Source of the DNA: Puia sp963703355
Lineage (GTDB): Bacteria; Bacteroidota; Bacteroidia; Chitinophagales; Chitinophagaceae
Reading direction: 5' to 3'
Assembly: GCA_963703355.1 (NCBI GenBank)
Contig: OY969813.1
Coordinates: 1,612,001-1,676,000, forward strand
Length of the DNA: 64,000 bases
A program made the position numbers and the translations under genes. The notes beneath the pieces were generated by a model. The model was given only the letters and a program-made list of their open reading frames with translations, had not been told where the DNA came from and searched no databases. Positions 1 to 8,202 of the stretch are shown one piece after another; position 1 is the first letter of the stretch, and each line of letters starts with the position of its first letter.

Positions 1-1107
1 AAAAATTGTGGAGATACTGTTTGCTTTTCCTGCGAGGGAAGCGACAACGGCAGCTGTCAGCGCAGCGAATGCCACGCCTTTTAAACCAGGCGGCAATAAA
101 TTCATGAGTGTGGGATACGCATGATCAGGTTTGATAATGCCGTCGGGCATCATTTCTTTTTGAAACATGCCATTTTTGTGTAAGACAAACATGGCTATGC
201 CCGGAAGTACAACAATGACCGGTACCAGCAATTTTAGAAATGCAGCAAAGAGTAAACCACTTCTGGCAGTTTTGAGGTTGGCACCAAGCGCGCGCTGTAT
301 GATATATTGATTACATCCCCAGTACGCCAGGTTATTGATCCACATGCCTCCGATAATTACCGAAAGGCCCGGAAGGTCCTGATAGTACGGATTTCCCTTA
401 TGCAGGATCATATGAAAATGTTCGGGCGCTTCTTTGCGAAGAATCGACAGTCCCTTTAACAGATTATTTCCATAACCAAAATGATTGGAAAGCAGGTTCA
501 GGGCAAGATACGTTGTAACCAAACCTCCTACCAGTAAAACGACCACCTGAATGACATCCGTGTATCCAATTACTTTCATCCCACCCAGCGTTACTATAAT
601 TGAAAACAATGCCAGTCCGGTTATACTCCATCCAAATGAAATATCTGAAATGGAATTAATGGCGAGCGCACCCAGATATATTATGGAAGTGAGATTTACA
701 AAAACATATACAAGCAGCCAGAAAACAGCCATGAGGGTACTTACCTGCTGATTATATCGCCTCGCCAAAAATTGCGGCATCGTTATAATCTTATTCCTAA
801 GATATATGGGCAGAATAAAAACCGCAACAATAATGAGCGTTGCGGCGGCCATCCATTCATAAGTTGAAATAGCCAGTCCTAAAGCATAACCGGAACCTGA
901 CATTCCGATAAAATGTTCGGCAGAAATATTGGATGCAATCAATGAAGCTCCAATTGCCCACCAGGTCAGGGATCCTTCGGCCAGAAAAAAATCTTTCGAG
1001 TCAGTGGTTGATAATTTTTTTCTGTGGTATACATAATACCCATAAGCGGATACCACGATAAAATAAATAAAAAATACAAGGTAATCCGCTCGTTGTAATG
1101 TATGCAC
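1..1107 (-). CDS. Sodium/solute symporter (SSS, SGLT-like), C-terminus outside window
   Basis: Inner-membrane transporter expected to bring a sugar or polyol into the cell with Na+. The 369 visible codons show the start of the SSS fold: a first helix after VHTLQRADYL, then the signature FFLAEGSLTWWAIGASLIAS and NISAEHFIGMSGSGYALGLA, both very close to bacterial SGLT proteins, followed by several more hydrophobic helices. The start chosen is GTG at 1107: an in-frame stop lies just upstream, no ATG sits before the first helix, and GGAGG lies about 10 bases before it, an unusually good ribosome site for this genome. It lies 36 bases downstream of the inositol oxygenase gene on the same strand, so the likely substrate is myo-inositol, which is an inference from context. 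The C-terminal part is missing because the window ends. Confidence 0.9.
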   Translation of the reverse strand, partial: MHTLQRADYLVFFIYFIVVSAYGYYVYHRKKLSTTDSKDFFLAEGSLTWWAIGASLIASNISAEHFIGMSGSGYALGLAISTYEWMAAATLIIVAVFILPIYLRNKIITMPQFLARRYNQQVSTLMAVFWLLVYVFVNLTSIIYLGALAINSISDISFGWSITGLALFSIIVTLGGMKVIGYTDVIQVVVLLVGGLVTTYLALNLLSNHFGYGNNLLKGLSILRKEAPEHFHMILHKGNPYYQDLPGLSVIIGGMWINNLAYWGCNQYIIQRALGANLKTARSGLLFAAFLKLLVPVIVVLPGIAMFVLHKNGMFQKEMMPDGIIKPDHAYPTLMNLLPPGLKGVAFAALTAAVVASLAGKANSISTIF

Positions 1108-1143
1108 GGGGAATGATCCTCCAGTTTCTGTTCCTTTTGCAGT

Positions 1144-2034
1144 TTAAAATTTCAGCGTTGAAGGCAGGTACTTACCTACCAGATCCTCATAGTAGGGTTT
1201 GAGTTTTATCCAATCCGGTGGATTGGGATTTTTGGAATACAGATCGTAGGGATTGAAAAGTTTCACCCACTTCAGCATTTCCCTGTCGTGATCATCGAGC
1301 AGATATTCATAAGCTCCCTCGCGATGCCAGGCATAGAAAGAATGATACCGTAGCATATACAAACCAGATTCAGGTAAGGAATTCTTCAACATTTGATAAA
1401 CATATTCATCATGACCCCAGGACATCGTTACGTTGCGTAATCCGCAGTTAGGTTTATATACTCCGAGTGTTGAATTGAGCACCGGATCATTTGTGTCGGT
1501 ATTGTAGGCAAAGAATTCCGGGTACACGATCTTGTCAGAATGCGCGCATCCCACCGGGAACGTATCACCGACAACGGCCCACTGGGGCTCGCCAAATAAA
1601 CAAAGTACTTTGCCCATGTCATGCATAAGCCCCACTGCTACCATCCAGTCGGGGTGGCCGTCAGCGCGGATGGCTTCCGACGTCTGTAATAAATGTTGAA
1701 ACTGATCCAGATCGGTATCCGGATCCGAATCGTCTACCAGTTGATTCAAAAACTGAAAGGCATCCCAAACCGGCATTTCTTTCTTACTGAACTGCAGAAA
1801 TTCATTTCTTTTTGACTGTACAAATTCATAGGTCTGGTAGGTGTGATTCAGTTTATAGAATTCCCGAACGGTATCGCGTACCGGAGTTTCATAATTCCTG
1901 TATTCTTCTTTAGATTTTGCAGGCATTTCTTTCTCAGGATATCTTTTCAGTACATCGTCTTCCCATTCATCCAGGCTGTTAAGAGGTGCTATTTCGGTTT
2001 GAGAGAAAACTTTCTGATTTGACATGACAGGCAA
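1144..2034 (-). CDS. Inositol oxygenase (MIOX)
   Basis: Cytoplasmic di-iron dioxygenase that opens the ring of myo-inositol to give D-glucuronate. The 296 residues cover the usual full length (the mammalian enzyme is about 285). All six metal ligands known from mouse MIOX are recognisable: H114 in HLLQTSEAIR, H138-D139 in LMHDMGK, H208 in SWGHDEY, H231 in RYHSFYAWH and D264 in FNPYDLYSK. The C-terminal KLKPYYEDLVGKYLP block also matches animal and plant MIOX closely. Translation may start at residue 1 or at Met4 (2025). The gene precedes the SSS symporter with a 36-base gap, so uptake and first oxidation are probably co-transcribed. No uronate isomerase or other downstream enzyme is visible; it may lie left of the window. 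MIOX is less common in bacteria than the inositol dehydrogenase route. Confidence 0.93.
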   Translation of the reverse strand: MPVMSNQKVFSQTEIAPLNSLDEWEDDVLKRYPEKEMPAKSKEEYRNYETPVRDTVREFYKLNHTYQTYEFVQSKRNEFLQFSKKEMPVWDAFQFLNQLVDDSDPDTDLDQFQHLLQTSEAIRADGHPDWMVAVGLMHDMGKVLCLFGEPQWAVVGDTFPVGCAHSDKIVYPEFFAYNTDTNDPVLNSTLGVYKPNCGLRNVTMSWGHDEYVYQMLKNSLPESGLYMLRYHSFYAWHREGAYEYLLDDHDREMLKWVKLFNPYDLYSKNPNPPDWIKLKPYYEDLVGKYLPSTLKF

Positions 2035-2127
2035 TTTATTGAATTTACGAAATGTTCTGTTGACGTCAAATAAAATTCAACGTATTCTTAAAGTACAATA
2101 ATTTTATCATTCAATAAAACCATTGTT

Positions 2128-2955
2128 ATGAAAAAGGTTTTGACCTTGCTGTTGTTTTTAATCCCGGTTTTTTTGGTTACCCGTGCACAGAAACATACAC
2201 TTTCAAAATTATGGTCCACAGATGCCATCGTGAATACACCCGAGTCCGTACTTCCGGATTTAAAAAATGATCTGCTGTATGTGTCTCTGATTGAAGGCGG
2301 TCCCTGGGACGCAGATGGCAAAGGCGGCATAGGCCATATGACAACCAAGGGAACAGCATATGATTCGATGTGGATAACGGGACTAAATGCCCCAAAAGGA
2401 CTTGGTATGTACAAAAACAACATGTATGCGGCAGATATTTCGGACGTTGTAGTGGTCGATATATCGAAAGGTAAACTGATTAAAAAGATACCGGTTGAAG
2501 GAGCCAGTGGGCTGAATGACATTACAGTCACCGACAAGGGCGTTGTATTTGTTTCAGATTCAAAAACCGGCAGGATCTGGAAAATTGAAGAAGACAAACC
2601 AACGCTCTATCTTGAAAATGTTACAGGTGCCAACGGATTAAAAGCTGTGAAAGAAGGACTGGTATATGCCAAGGGACCTGCACTTATGATTGCTGATGAT
2701 AAAAAACAAATACGACAGATCGCCCAGGTAGGACAGGATATCGACGGAATAGAGCCCGTGGGAAATGGCGACTACATCGTAACGTCCTGGCCCGGATATA
2801 TTTTCTATGTTTATGCGAACGGACAAACAGAATTAATGCTGGAAACGCATGAACAGAAAATTAACAGTGCAGATATCGGTTATGATCAGTTGAAAAGAAT
2901 TCTGTATGTACCAACTTTTTTTGACAAAAGAATTGTTGCGTATCAACTTAACTGA
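2128..2955 (+). CDS. Secreted SMP-30/gluconolactonase-like beta-propeller protein
   Basis: A 275-residue protein with a clear signal peptide (MKKVLTLLLFLIPVFLVTRA, cut before Q), so it works in the periplasm or at the surface. The mature part has repeated blade-like segments, for example LYVSLIEGGPWDADGKGGIG, NNMYAADISDVVVVDI, GVVFVSDSKTGRIWKI and DYIVTSWPGYIFYV, which fit the six-bladed SMP-30/gluconolactonase/LRE fold. Members are often lactonases, but many are uncharacterised and the substrate cannot be read from the sequence. It is divergent from the inositol oxygenase gene with about 90 bases between them; a role in sugar-acid or inositol metabolism is possible but only inferred. It ends at a strong stem-loop shared with the convergent gene downstream. 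Confidence 0.75.
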   Translation: MKKVLTLLLFLIPVFLVTRAQKHTLSKLWSTDAIVNTPESVLPDLKNDLLYVSLIEGGPWDADGKGGIGHMTTKGTAYDSMWITGLNAPKGLGMYKNNMYAADISDVVVVDISKGKLIKKIPVEGASGLNDITVTDKGVVFVSDSKTGRIWKIEEDKPTLYLENVTGANGLKAVKEGLVYAKGPALMIADDKKQIRQIAQVGQDIDGIEPVGNGDYIVTSWPGYIFYVYANGQTELMLETHEQKINSADIGYDQLKRILYVPTFFDKRIVAYQLN

Positions 2956-2958
2956 GAG

Positions 2959-3019
2959 CAAGTGTGAGAGTGTGAGAGTATTAAACGACTGTTCTCACAC
3001 TCTCACACTCTCACACTTG
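2959..3019. terminator. Bidirectional stem-loop made of GTGTGAGA-type repeats
   Basis: A perfect 19-bp inverted repeat: arm CAAGTGTGAGAGTGTGAGA at 2959-2977 pairs with 3001-3019, with a 23-base spacer. It fills the 65-base gap between two convergent genes and touches both stop codons, which fits a two-way terminator. T-rich bases (TTTAAGCTTTTTT) follow the right arm. The arms are themselves built of an 8-base GTGTGAGA repeat, and a related single-arm copy lies at 27280-27314, so it may belong to a dispersed repeat family. Confidence 0.75.
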
Positions 3020-3020
3020 T

Positions 3021-3965
3021 TTAAGCTTTTTTCTTTGATGGCTGCTTCATGGCTGGCTTTGGATTTTCCTGATTCAACAATGCCTGTGGAAATTCACTGG
3101 TATAAATAACTCCATGTTTGAGTCTGCCCTTACCGTTCTTTTTGGTCCAAATCTGAGTAATGATATAATGAGGATCTGCGGATTGACTAAGCGCACTGTT
3201 ATCTTCTTCGTAGTAATAAACACTAAACCGGAGATCAGATCCACGCCCGTAAGAATCTCCTCCAATTAAACCAATTGGCTGTCCTGCTTTTACTAATTGT
3301 CCGGGTTTTACAAACGCATTGTTTTTCTTTAAAATTCCATACCTGGCAAATGAACAATCTGCGTGTACGATTTCGATAAAATTCTCCGTTCCGATACTCG
3401 TTTGACCGGCGTCATTGGCACCGTTCTGATCACTTACAATATTTACGATACCCTTTCTTGCTGCATAAATGGTATCTCCCAATTTCATTTTGAATCGCAA
3501 AACATACCAATATGCGGAATCAGAAGTACGCGCCGATGAATCCTTTATTTTGTCGGGTGACATTTCATATACCTGGGCATCCTTGCCCGGAGATATTGGC
3601 AGGAGGTAAGTAAAATCTTTGTTGACGATGGGATGCATACATCCTTTCTGGAATGCACTGCTATATTTAAAAAGTATAGGCTGCTGCGGATCTATTGCCG
3701 AGATCGTAAATAATTTATTGTAACCAGGTTTCACTTCAGCGTGAAATGGCAGTGACCGGTCCGATTTTAAATTGTTGAAAGTGTTAAACCCAAGTTCCAA
3801 AATATAATTGCAATAAGCGTAATTGACACAGGAGAATGTATAATCACCTTTTTGATCCTGGTCATACTTTACTTCCACCATTCTTTGTGAGAACAATAAA
3901 TGGCTGTTAGAAAACAGCAGTAAAAAAATCAGGGTCGCTTTAGTACTCTTGAAATTTAAAAACAT
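3021..3965 (-). CDS. Secreted LytM/M23-fold protein, probably catalytically inactive
   Basis: A 314-residue exported protein (hydrophobic signal ending near LLFSQ). The C-terminal half follows the M23 peptidase layout: a GDTIYAARKGIV strand, IEIVHADCSFARYGIL, VKPGQLVKAGQPIGLIGG and LRFSVYYYEE. In active M23 enzymes these places hold HxxxD, YAHL and HLHFE zinc and catalytic residues. Here they read without the first His and Asp, as YGIL, and as DLRFSV, so the zinc site is lost. Such degenerate LytM proteins usually bind or regulate peptidoglycan enzymes rather than cut. The lysine-rich tail (PAMKQPSKKKA) is notable. The N-terminal about 150 residues form an unassigned beta-rich region. The gene is 30 bases downstream of the propeller gene on the same strand. 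Confidence 0.75.
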   Translation of the reverse strand: MFLNFKSTKATLIFLLLFSNSHLLFSQRMVEVKYDQDQKGDYTFSCVNYAYCNYILELGFNTFNNLKSDRSLPFHAEVKPGYNKLFTISAIDPQQPILFKYSSAFQKGCMHPIVNKDFTYLLPISPGKDAQVYEMSPDKIKDSSARTSDSAYWYVLRFKMKLGDTIYAARKGIVNIVSDQNGANDAGQTSIGTENFIEIVHADCSFARYGILKKNNAFVKPGQLVKAGQPIGLIGGDSYGRGSDLRFSVYYYEEDNSALSQSADPHYIITQIWTKKNGKGRLKHGVIYTSEFPQALLNQENPKPAMKQPSKKKA

Positions 3966-3995
3966 TGCAGGCTTAAACTTTGGTATAATTTAAGA

Positions 3996-6830
3996 TTATT
4001 TCCTCAACTGAATTTTCCAGGCTTGTTTCTGACCTTTTGAGTTTATGGCTACAAAGAAATAAGTGCCGGTTGCAATACCAGATGGAAAATTAACGGTCAT
4101 CAGGTAGTTACCGGCAGTGTTGAGCTGTTCGCTGAATATATGTTGACCGAGTGTGCCAATCAACTCAACCTGAATGGGATCACCGAATGTGAAGTTCAGA
4201 TTGTTTTTCAGGTAAACCAGATTTTGGGCGGGATTGGGATATAACTGAATGATTGCAAGACTAAAAGAAACCAGCACGTTGGGTGAATAAGTAAAATTAT
4301 TCAACTTGTCGACCATCTTTAATCGATAGTAATTCACTCCTTCCACCGGATTAAGATCCTGGAAGCTATAATCCAGTGGGAATTTAGAATCACCTTTACC
4401 GGCTACAATTCCTATTTGCTGGAAATTAGAATTCGAAGTACTGTGTTCAACTTCAAAATGATCAAAATTCATTTCTTCACTCGTAGTCCAATTCAATTGT
4501 GAATATTGGTTATTGATATTGGTACCTGTAAAAGTGGAGAGCTTCACGGAAAGTGAATCCTGCTGAAATACTACTGACACGTTATCAACCAAAGCCGTAC
4601 CGATTGCAGCATTGTTATGTGCAGTATATGCGAGTCCGGCATAAGCATGGGTTCCCAGTGCTACAATTAAAGAATCCACGGGTGACCATCCAACGCCGTC
4701 TTTAGAAACATACCCTACATATTTATTTCCGTTGCTGATCATCCTCACCCAATATGGAGTTTGAATATTACCCAGACTGGTATTCAAACTCTGCCCACTT
4801 TGTATTGTCCTGTTTTGGAAAGCTGCTCCGTTTCCCGGTGTGATTGACATCAGGACGTGTGGGGATCCCGGATCAAGATTAGAACGTATCATGACACCAC
4901 ATTTTGCCCAATCACTGGTATTCGTCATAGAAACCACTCGTGCCGTTATGCTCATATTGCCCGCGAGGACAGGCTGGAAAACGTTGTGGAAGGCATCTGC
5001 CGTGTTCCAGATGTCATCTCCGGAAGCGGTAATCGTATACGTTCCACTATCGAAACATACATCACCAGGAAAACCTACATATCCGATATCGGCGCTGGTC
5101 CATGGAGACGGCAATGGGTTTGAGCAAAGACTTGCGGAAGGGGCATTGAGTCCATAAACATTCAGCTTATTGGAAAATGTAGCCAGATAAACTTTGCCGT
5201 TTGCGATGGTAGGAGGAACAAACTTTGCGAACTTTCCGACGGAATCTCTAATACCACTGAGATTACTGTTCCATAATTCCCTGGAAACATCTGTAGCGTC
5301 GAAGGCCTGTAGGATCCCCGGTACGACGGATTGATTCGCATCTCCATTAATCGGATGTGAAGCCCATAAAATACCAGTGCCTGCCGTTGCACCATTAGAA
5401 CTTACAGAAAGCATAGCTCCGGGCATGCCACCCGGAAGTGCAGTATTGCCAACGATTTTATTAAGTGTATCAAACAGCATTGTTGTACGCAAAAATGGAA
5501 ATTGTTTTAATAATCCGTCCTCGGCCCATGCGTATATATATTCCTTGCCCTTATCATCCTGGAAATAAGCTGGTGAACCATGAATGTGTTTTTCACCGTT
5601 AAAATTTGCGTTCACATTGATTTGCTGCAACACGTTATTGTTGTATGTATCAGTGCCGCCCATTTTTGTATTGTCGATGAGATACAAATAACTCTCTTTA
5701 CTTCCTGAAATGGATAAATGTGAGTTGGGAATCAATAAAACGCCATCGACACCATAGTCCAGATCCTGTTGATTCAAATAGTCATAGTCGCCCGGTGTGA
5801 AAAAATCCACTACTTTTAAATTACCTGATGCCGTGGATAGCTTCAGCAGACTTTCAGCTCTGTTAACCGTGTCATTTGCCGAAATCATAGTACCCGTTGT
5901 TCCATTTCCTGTGGAAACATATATATAACCGTCGTCATCTACTGCGGGTCCCTGCCCGCTCATCCAGATGCCCGCTTCAACGCCATCCGGGCTATCGTTG
6001 TACACATACTTCTGAGTAAGGGTTGCTGCATCATAACCGATGATCCATCCATTATATGGATCCCAGTCGCAATGGGAAGCCCATGAAATATACACAACTC
6101 CCTGGTAAAGCAATAAAGCGGGTCGTGGATTTTGCGTTTGCTGATTAAACGTAATTAGCTGACCGGGGGTGCCGGTATGTGTAGGATAAGTAGCCGTAAT
6201 ATAAACTGGCGGTAGTTTGTCGGCGCCTGTAAATAGATCCAATGCATGGAGGTATTGTACAAATGTAAAAGGGGCAACTTTAGTTACACTTCTGGCAACA
6301 ACATAGATCGTACTGGAAATCGTGTCGATGACGGGGGTACCTACTATTCCCATATTGCCGCTGAAATCCTTATAGTTCCCGCCACAGGCGCCCGTCATGT
6401 CGGTGTTCATGATTGCCCTGTAGGAATTCGTATTTCCTGGATTGTAGGTAAGATTGTTTTGCCAATATGGTGAGGATGTTGCTGAATCGTCGGCATCGAA
6501 AGCATAAACGCTGTTGTTCACGGTGGCAACGATAACGATATTGTGTGTGCCACCTCCTATTGAAATCTGGTTAACGATCAATGGCTGGCAGTAAATCTGG
6601 TCATCGACTAATCTCGAAAATATTCTTCCAAATGTTCCTCCCTTGATATTTGTCTGATTCAATATCGTTTCCGAAGCGTTCCATCCTGTTCTTTTTAAAT
6701 TGTTGTGTTGGGTAATGACATTTTGTGCCAAAACGGGAACAACCAACAACAGGGCGGCGATAATTAAAAATACGCTGAACAAAATACGGAAATGGGTTCT
6801 AAGGGTAATCAGTCCAAGCATTCGTTTCAT
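3996..6830 (-). CDS. Large secreted beta-propeller protein with T9SS type A sorting tail
   Basis: A 944-residue exported protein with a long signal (hydrophobic run at about residues 14-35, cut after VLAQ). Residues about 36-560 look like a PQQ/quinoprotein-like propeller, with repeats such as NSVYAFDADDS, TIYVVARSV, GYIYVSTGNGT and YLYLIDNTKMGG. Residues about 575-760 resemble a DUF1349-type, concanavalin-like module (GDDIWNTADAFH, WAKCGVMIRSNLDPGSPHV), common in secreted carbohydrate-acting proteins. A fibronectin-like stretch follows, and the last about 80 residues are a type A T9SS tail (LYPNPAQNLVYL, ending KAWKIQLRK-like). It is therefore expected to cross the outer membrane through T9SS and be anchored to, or released from, the surface. 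The enzymatic role, if any, is unknown. Confidence 0.8.
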   Translation of the reverse strand: MKRMLGLITLRTHFRILFSVFLIIAALLLVVPVLAQNVITQHNNLKRTGWNASETILNQTNIKGGTFGRIFSRLVDDQIYCQPLIVNQISIGGGTHNIVIVATVNNSVYAFDADDSATSSPYWQNNLTYNPGNTNSYRAIMNTDMTGACGGNYKDFSGNMGIVGTPVIDTISSTIYVVARSVTKVAPFTFVQYLHALDLFTGADKLPPVYITATYPTHTGTPGQLITFNQQTQNPRPALLLYQGVVYISWASHCDWDPYNGWIIGYDAATLTQKYVYNDSPDGVEAGIWMSGQGPAVDDDGYIYVSTGNGTTGTMISANDTVNRAESLLKLSTASGNLKVVDFFTPGDYDYLNQQDLDYGVDGVLLIPNSHLSISGSKESYLYLIDNTKMGGTDTYNNNVLQQINVNANFNGEKHIHGSPAYFQDDKGKEYIYAWAEDGLLKQFPFLRTTMLFDTLNKIVGNTALPGGMPGAMLSVSSNGATAGTGILWASHPINGDANQSVVPGILQAFDATDVSRELWNSNLSGIRDSVGKFAKFVPPTIANGKVYLATFSNKLNVYGLNAPSASLCSNPLPSPWTSADIGYVGFPGDVCFDSGTYTITASGDDIWNTADAFHNVFQPVLAGNMSITARVVSMTNTSDWAKCGVMIRSNLDPGSPHVLMSITPGNGAAFQNRTIQSGQSLNTSLGNIQTPYWVRMISNGNKYVGYVSKDGVGWSPVDSLIVALGTHAYAGLAYTAHNNAAIGTALVDNVSVVFQQDSLSVKLSTFTGTNINNQYSQLNWTTSEEMNFDHFEVEHSTSNSNFQQIGIVAGKGDSKFPLDYSFQDLNPVEGVNYYRLKMVDKLNNFTYSPNVLVSFSLAIIQLYPNPAQNLVYLKNNLNFTFGDPIQVELIGTLGQHIFSEQLNTAGNYLMTVNFPSGIATGTYFFVAINSKGQKQAWKIQLRK

Positions 6831-7112
6831 TTAAGCAAGAAGAACGCTAAAAATATAGTAAATACCCCGTAACTCCTATGACAAAACTGATGATTTATTC
6901 ATAATTCCCTAACAATGCCTTCATGTTGACATCATATTCAGATTGTTCTTTTGTACCGTATTCAGTTACTTAATATTCAACCCGTATGAAGCAGCTCAAT
7001 TATCTTATAAAGCGTATCGGAATCCGGTTGTTTTTAGCCCGGCTTTCTGCTTTTTATCCGGCATTTAAATATTATAAGATCCATTAATGGATTTTATAAA
7101 TCATTTTTCCGG

Positions 7113-8201
7113 ATGAAAATATTGTACGCCATACAGGGAACAGGCAACGGCCATCTCAGCAGGGCCCGCGAAATCATCCCCATACTCCAGAAAAAAGGAG
7201 AGCTCGATCTTCTCATCAGTGGAACACAGGCAGACGTCGATTTACCGTATACGGTAAAATACCGCTTCCATGGACTGTGCTTCATTTTCGGGAAAAAAGG
7301 GGGCGTAGATGTTATGGCGACGTACAAAAAAAGCAATCTCAAGAGATTGTTCAAAGAAATAAAAAGCCTGCCGGTAGAAGATTATGACATCGTAATCAGT
7401 GATTTTGAACCCGTGAGTGCATGGGCATGCAAAAGAAAACATAAACACTGTGTTGGCCTCAGTCACCAGGCAGCAGTTATAAGTAAAGACGCACCAAAAC
7501 CAGAAAAAAAAGACCTGATCGGGAAATCCATTTTACTTAATTATGCTCCTGTATCGCGAACTTATGGATTTCATTTCACTAAATACAACGACGAAATTTT
7601 TACGCCCGTTATCAGAAGTGAAATAAGGAATCCGCCCGCAGTAACCGAACCGCACTATACCGTTTATCTGCCCGCTTATTCTGATAAAAAAATCATTAAT
7701 GTATTATCACAAATAAAAAATATTGAATGGCAGGTATTCAGTAAACACAATAAACAAACGTACCGGGAAGGGAACCTATTTTTTCGCCCGATTGAAAACG
7801 AAGCCTTTATTGAAAGCCTGATAAGTTGTACCGGCATTCTTTGTGGTGCGGGTTTTGAAACGCCTGCTGAAGCTTTGTATCTTAAAAAAAAGCTGTTGGT
7901 TATTCCGATGAAAGGTCAGTACGAACAGCAATGTAATGCGGCCGCTCTGGCGGACATGGGGGTACCCGTAATAAAAACTTTGAAGGAGAAACACCTGGAT
8001 AAGATAAAATCCTGGACAAAAAATTCTCAGTCAATACCAGTTTTATATCCGGATATCACAGAAAAAATAATCGATTTGGTGATCAGAGAAAACATCTTCG
8101 AAGAAAACCGTACCATGATAGCCCTGGGCAATGGAATACATTCCGTAAAGAAACTTAAAGAGAAAAGTCTGGAACGAATACTAACTCAATCTGGAGAATA
8201 A
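7113..8201 (+). CDS. MJ1255-family glycosyltransferase (GT-B fold)
   Basis: A 362-residue cytoplasmic or membrane-associated glycosyltransferase. The start MKILYAIQGTGNGHLSRA is typical of the MJ1255/VC2487 family, with a Gly-rich nucleotide-sugar loop and GH pair as in MurG and MGDG-synthase-like enzymes. The C-terminal half has the donor-binding segment GILCGAGFETPAEALYLKKK followed by PMKGQYEQQCNAAAL, as in GT28/GT1 enzymes. The sugar donor and acceptor are not known for this family. It lies one base before a GH1 beta-glucosidase start, so the two are almost certainly co-expressed. A lipid desaturase and an acyltransferase lie on the opposite strand next door, so a glycolipid acceptor is possible but inferred. 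Confidence 0.8.
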   Translation: MKILYAIQGTGNGHLSRAREIIPILQKKGELDLLISGTQADVDLPYTVKYRFHGLCFIFGKKGGVDVMATYKKSNLKRLFKEIKSLPVEDYDIVISDFEPVSAWACKRKHKHCVGLSHQAAVISKDAPKPEKKDLIGKSILLNYAPVSRTYGFHFTKYNDEIFTPVIRSEIRNPPAVTEPHYTVYLPAYSDKKIINVLSQIKNIEWQVFSKHNKQTYREGNLFFRPIENEAFIESLISCTGILCGAGFETPAEALYLKKKLLVIPMKGQYEQQCNAAALADMGVPVIKTLKEKHLDKIKSWTKNSQSIPVLYPDITEKIIDLVIRENIFEENRTMIALGNGIHSVKKLKEKSLERILTQSGE

Positions 8202-8202
8202 C

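Noticed and set aside
2088..2597. A 169-codon open frame on the minus strand
   Set aside because: Antisense to the SMP-30-like gene, whose signal peptide and blade repeats show which strand is coding.
2959..3019. CRISPR-like repeat
   Set aside because: The repeats are GTGTGAGA units without spacers and form an inverted, not direct, arrangement; no cas genes are present.
6986..7087. A 33-residue open frame (starts MKQLNYLIKRIGIRLF), basic and amphipathic
   Set aside because: Too short and without homology or ribosome site; the surrounding 282-base gap is otherwise empty. Possible but not supported.
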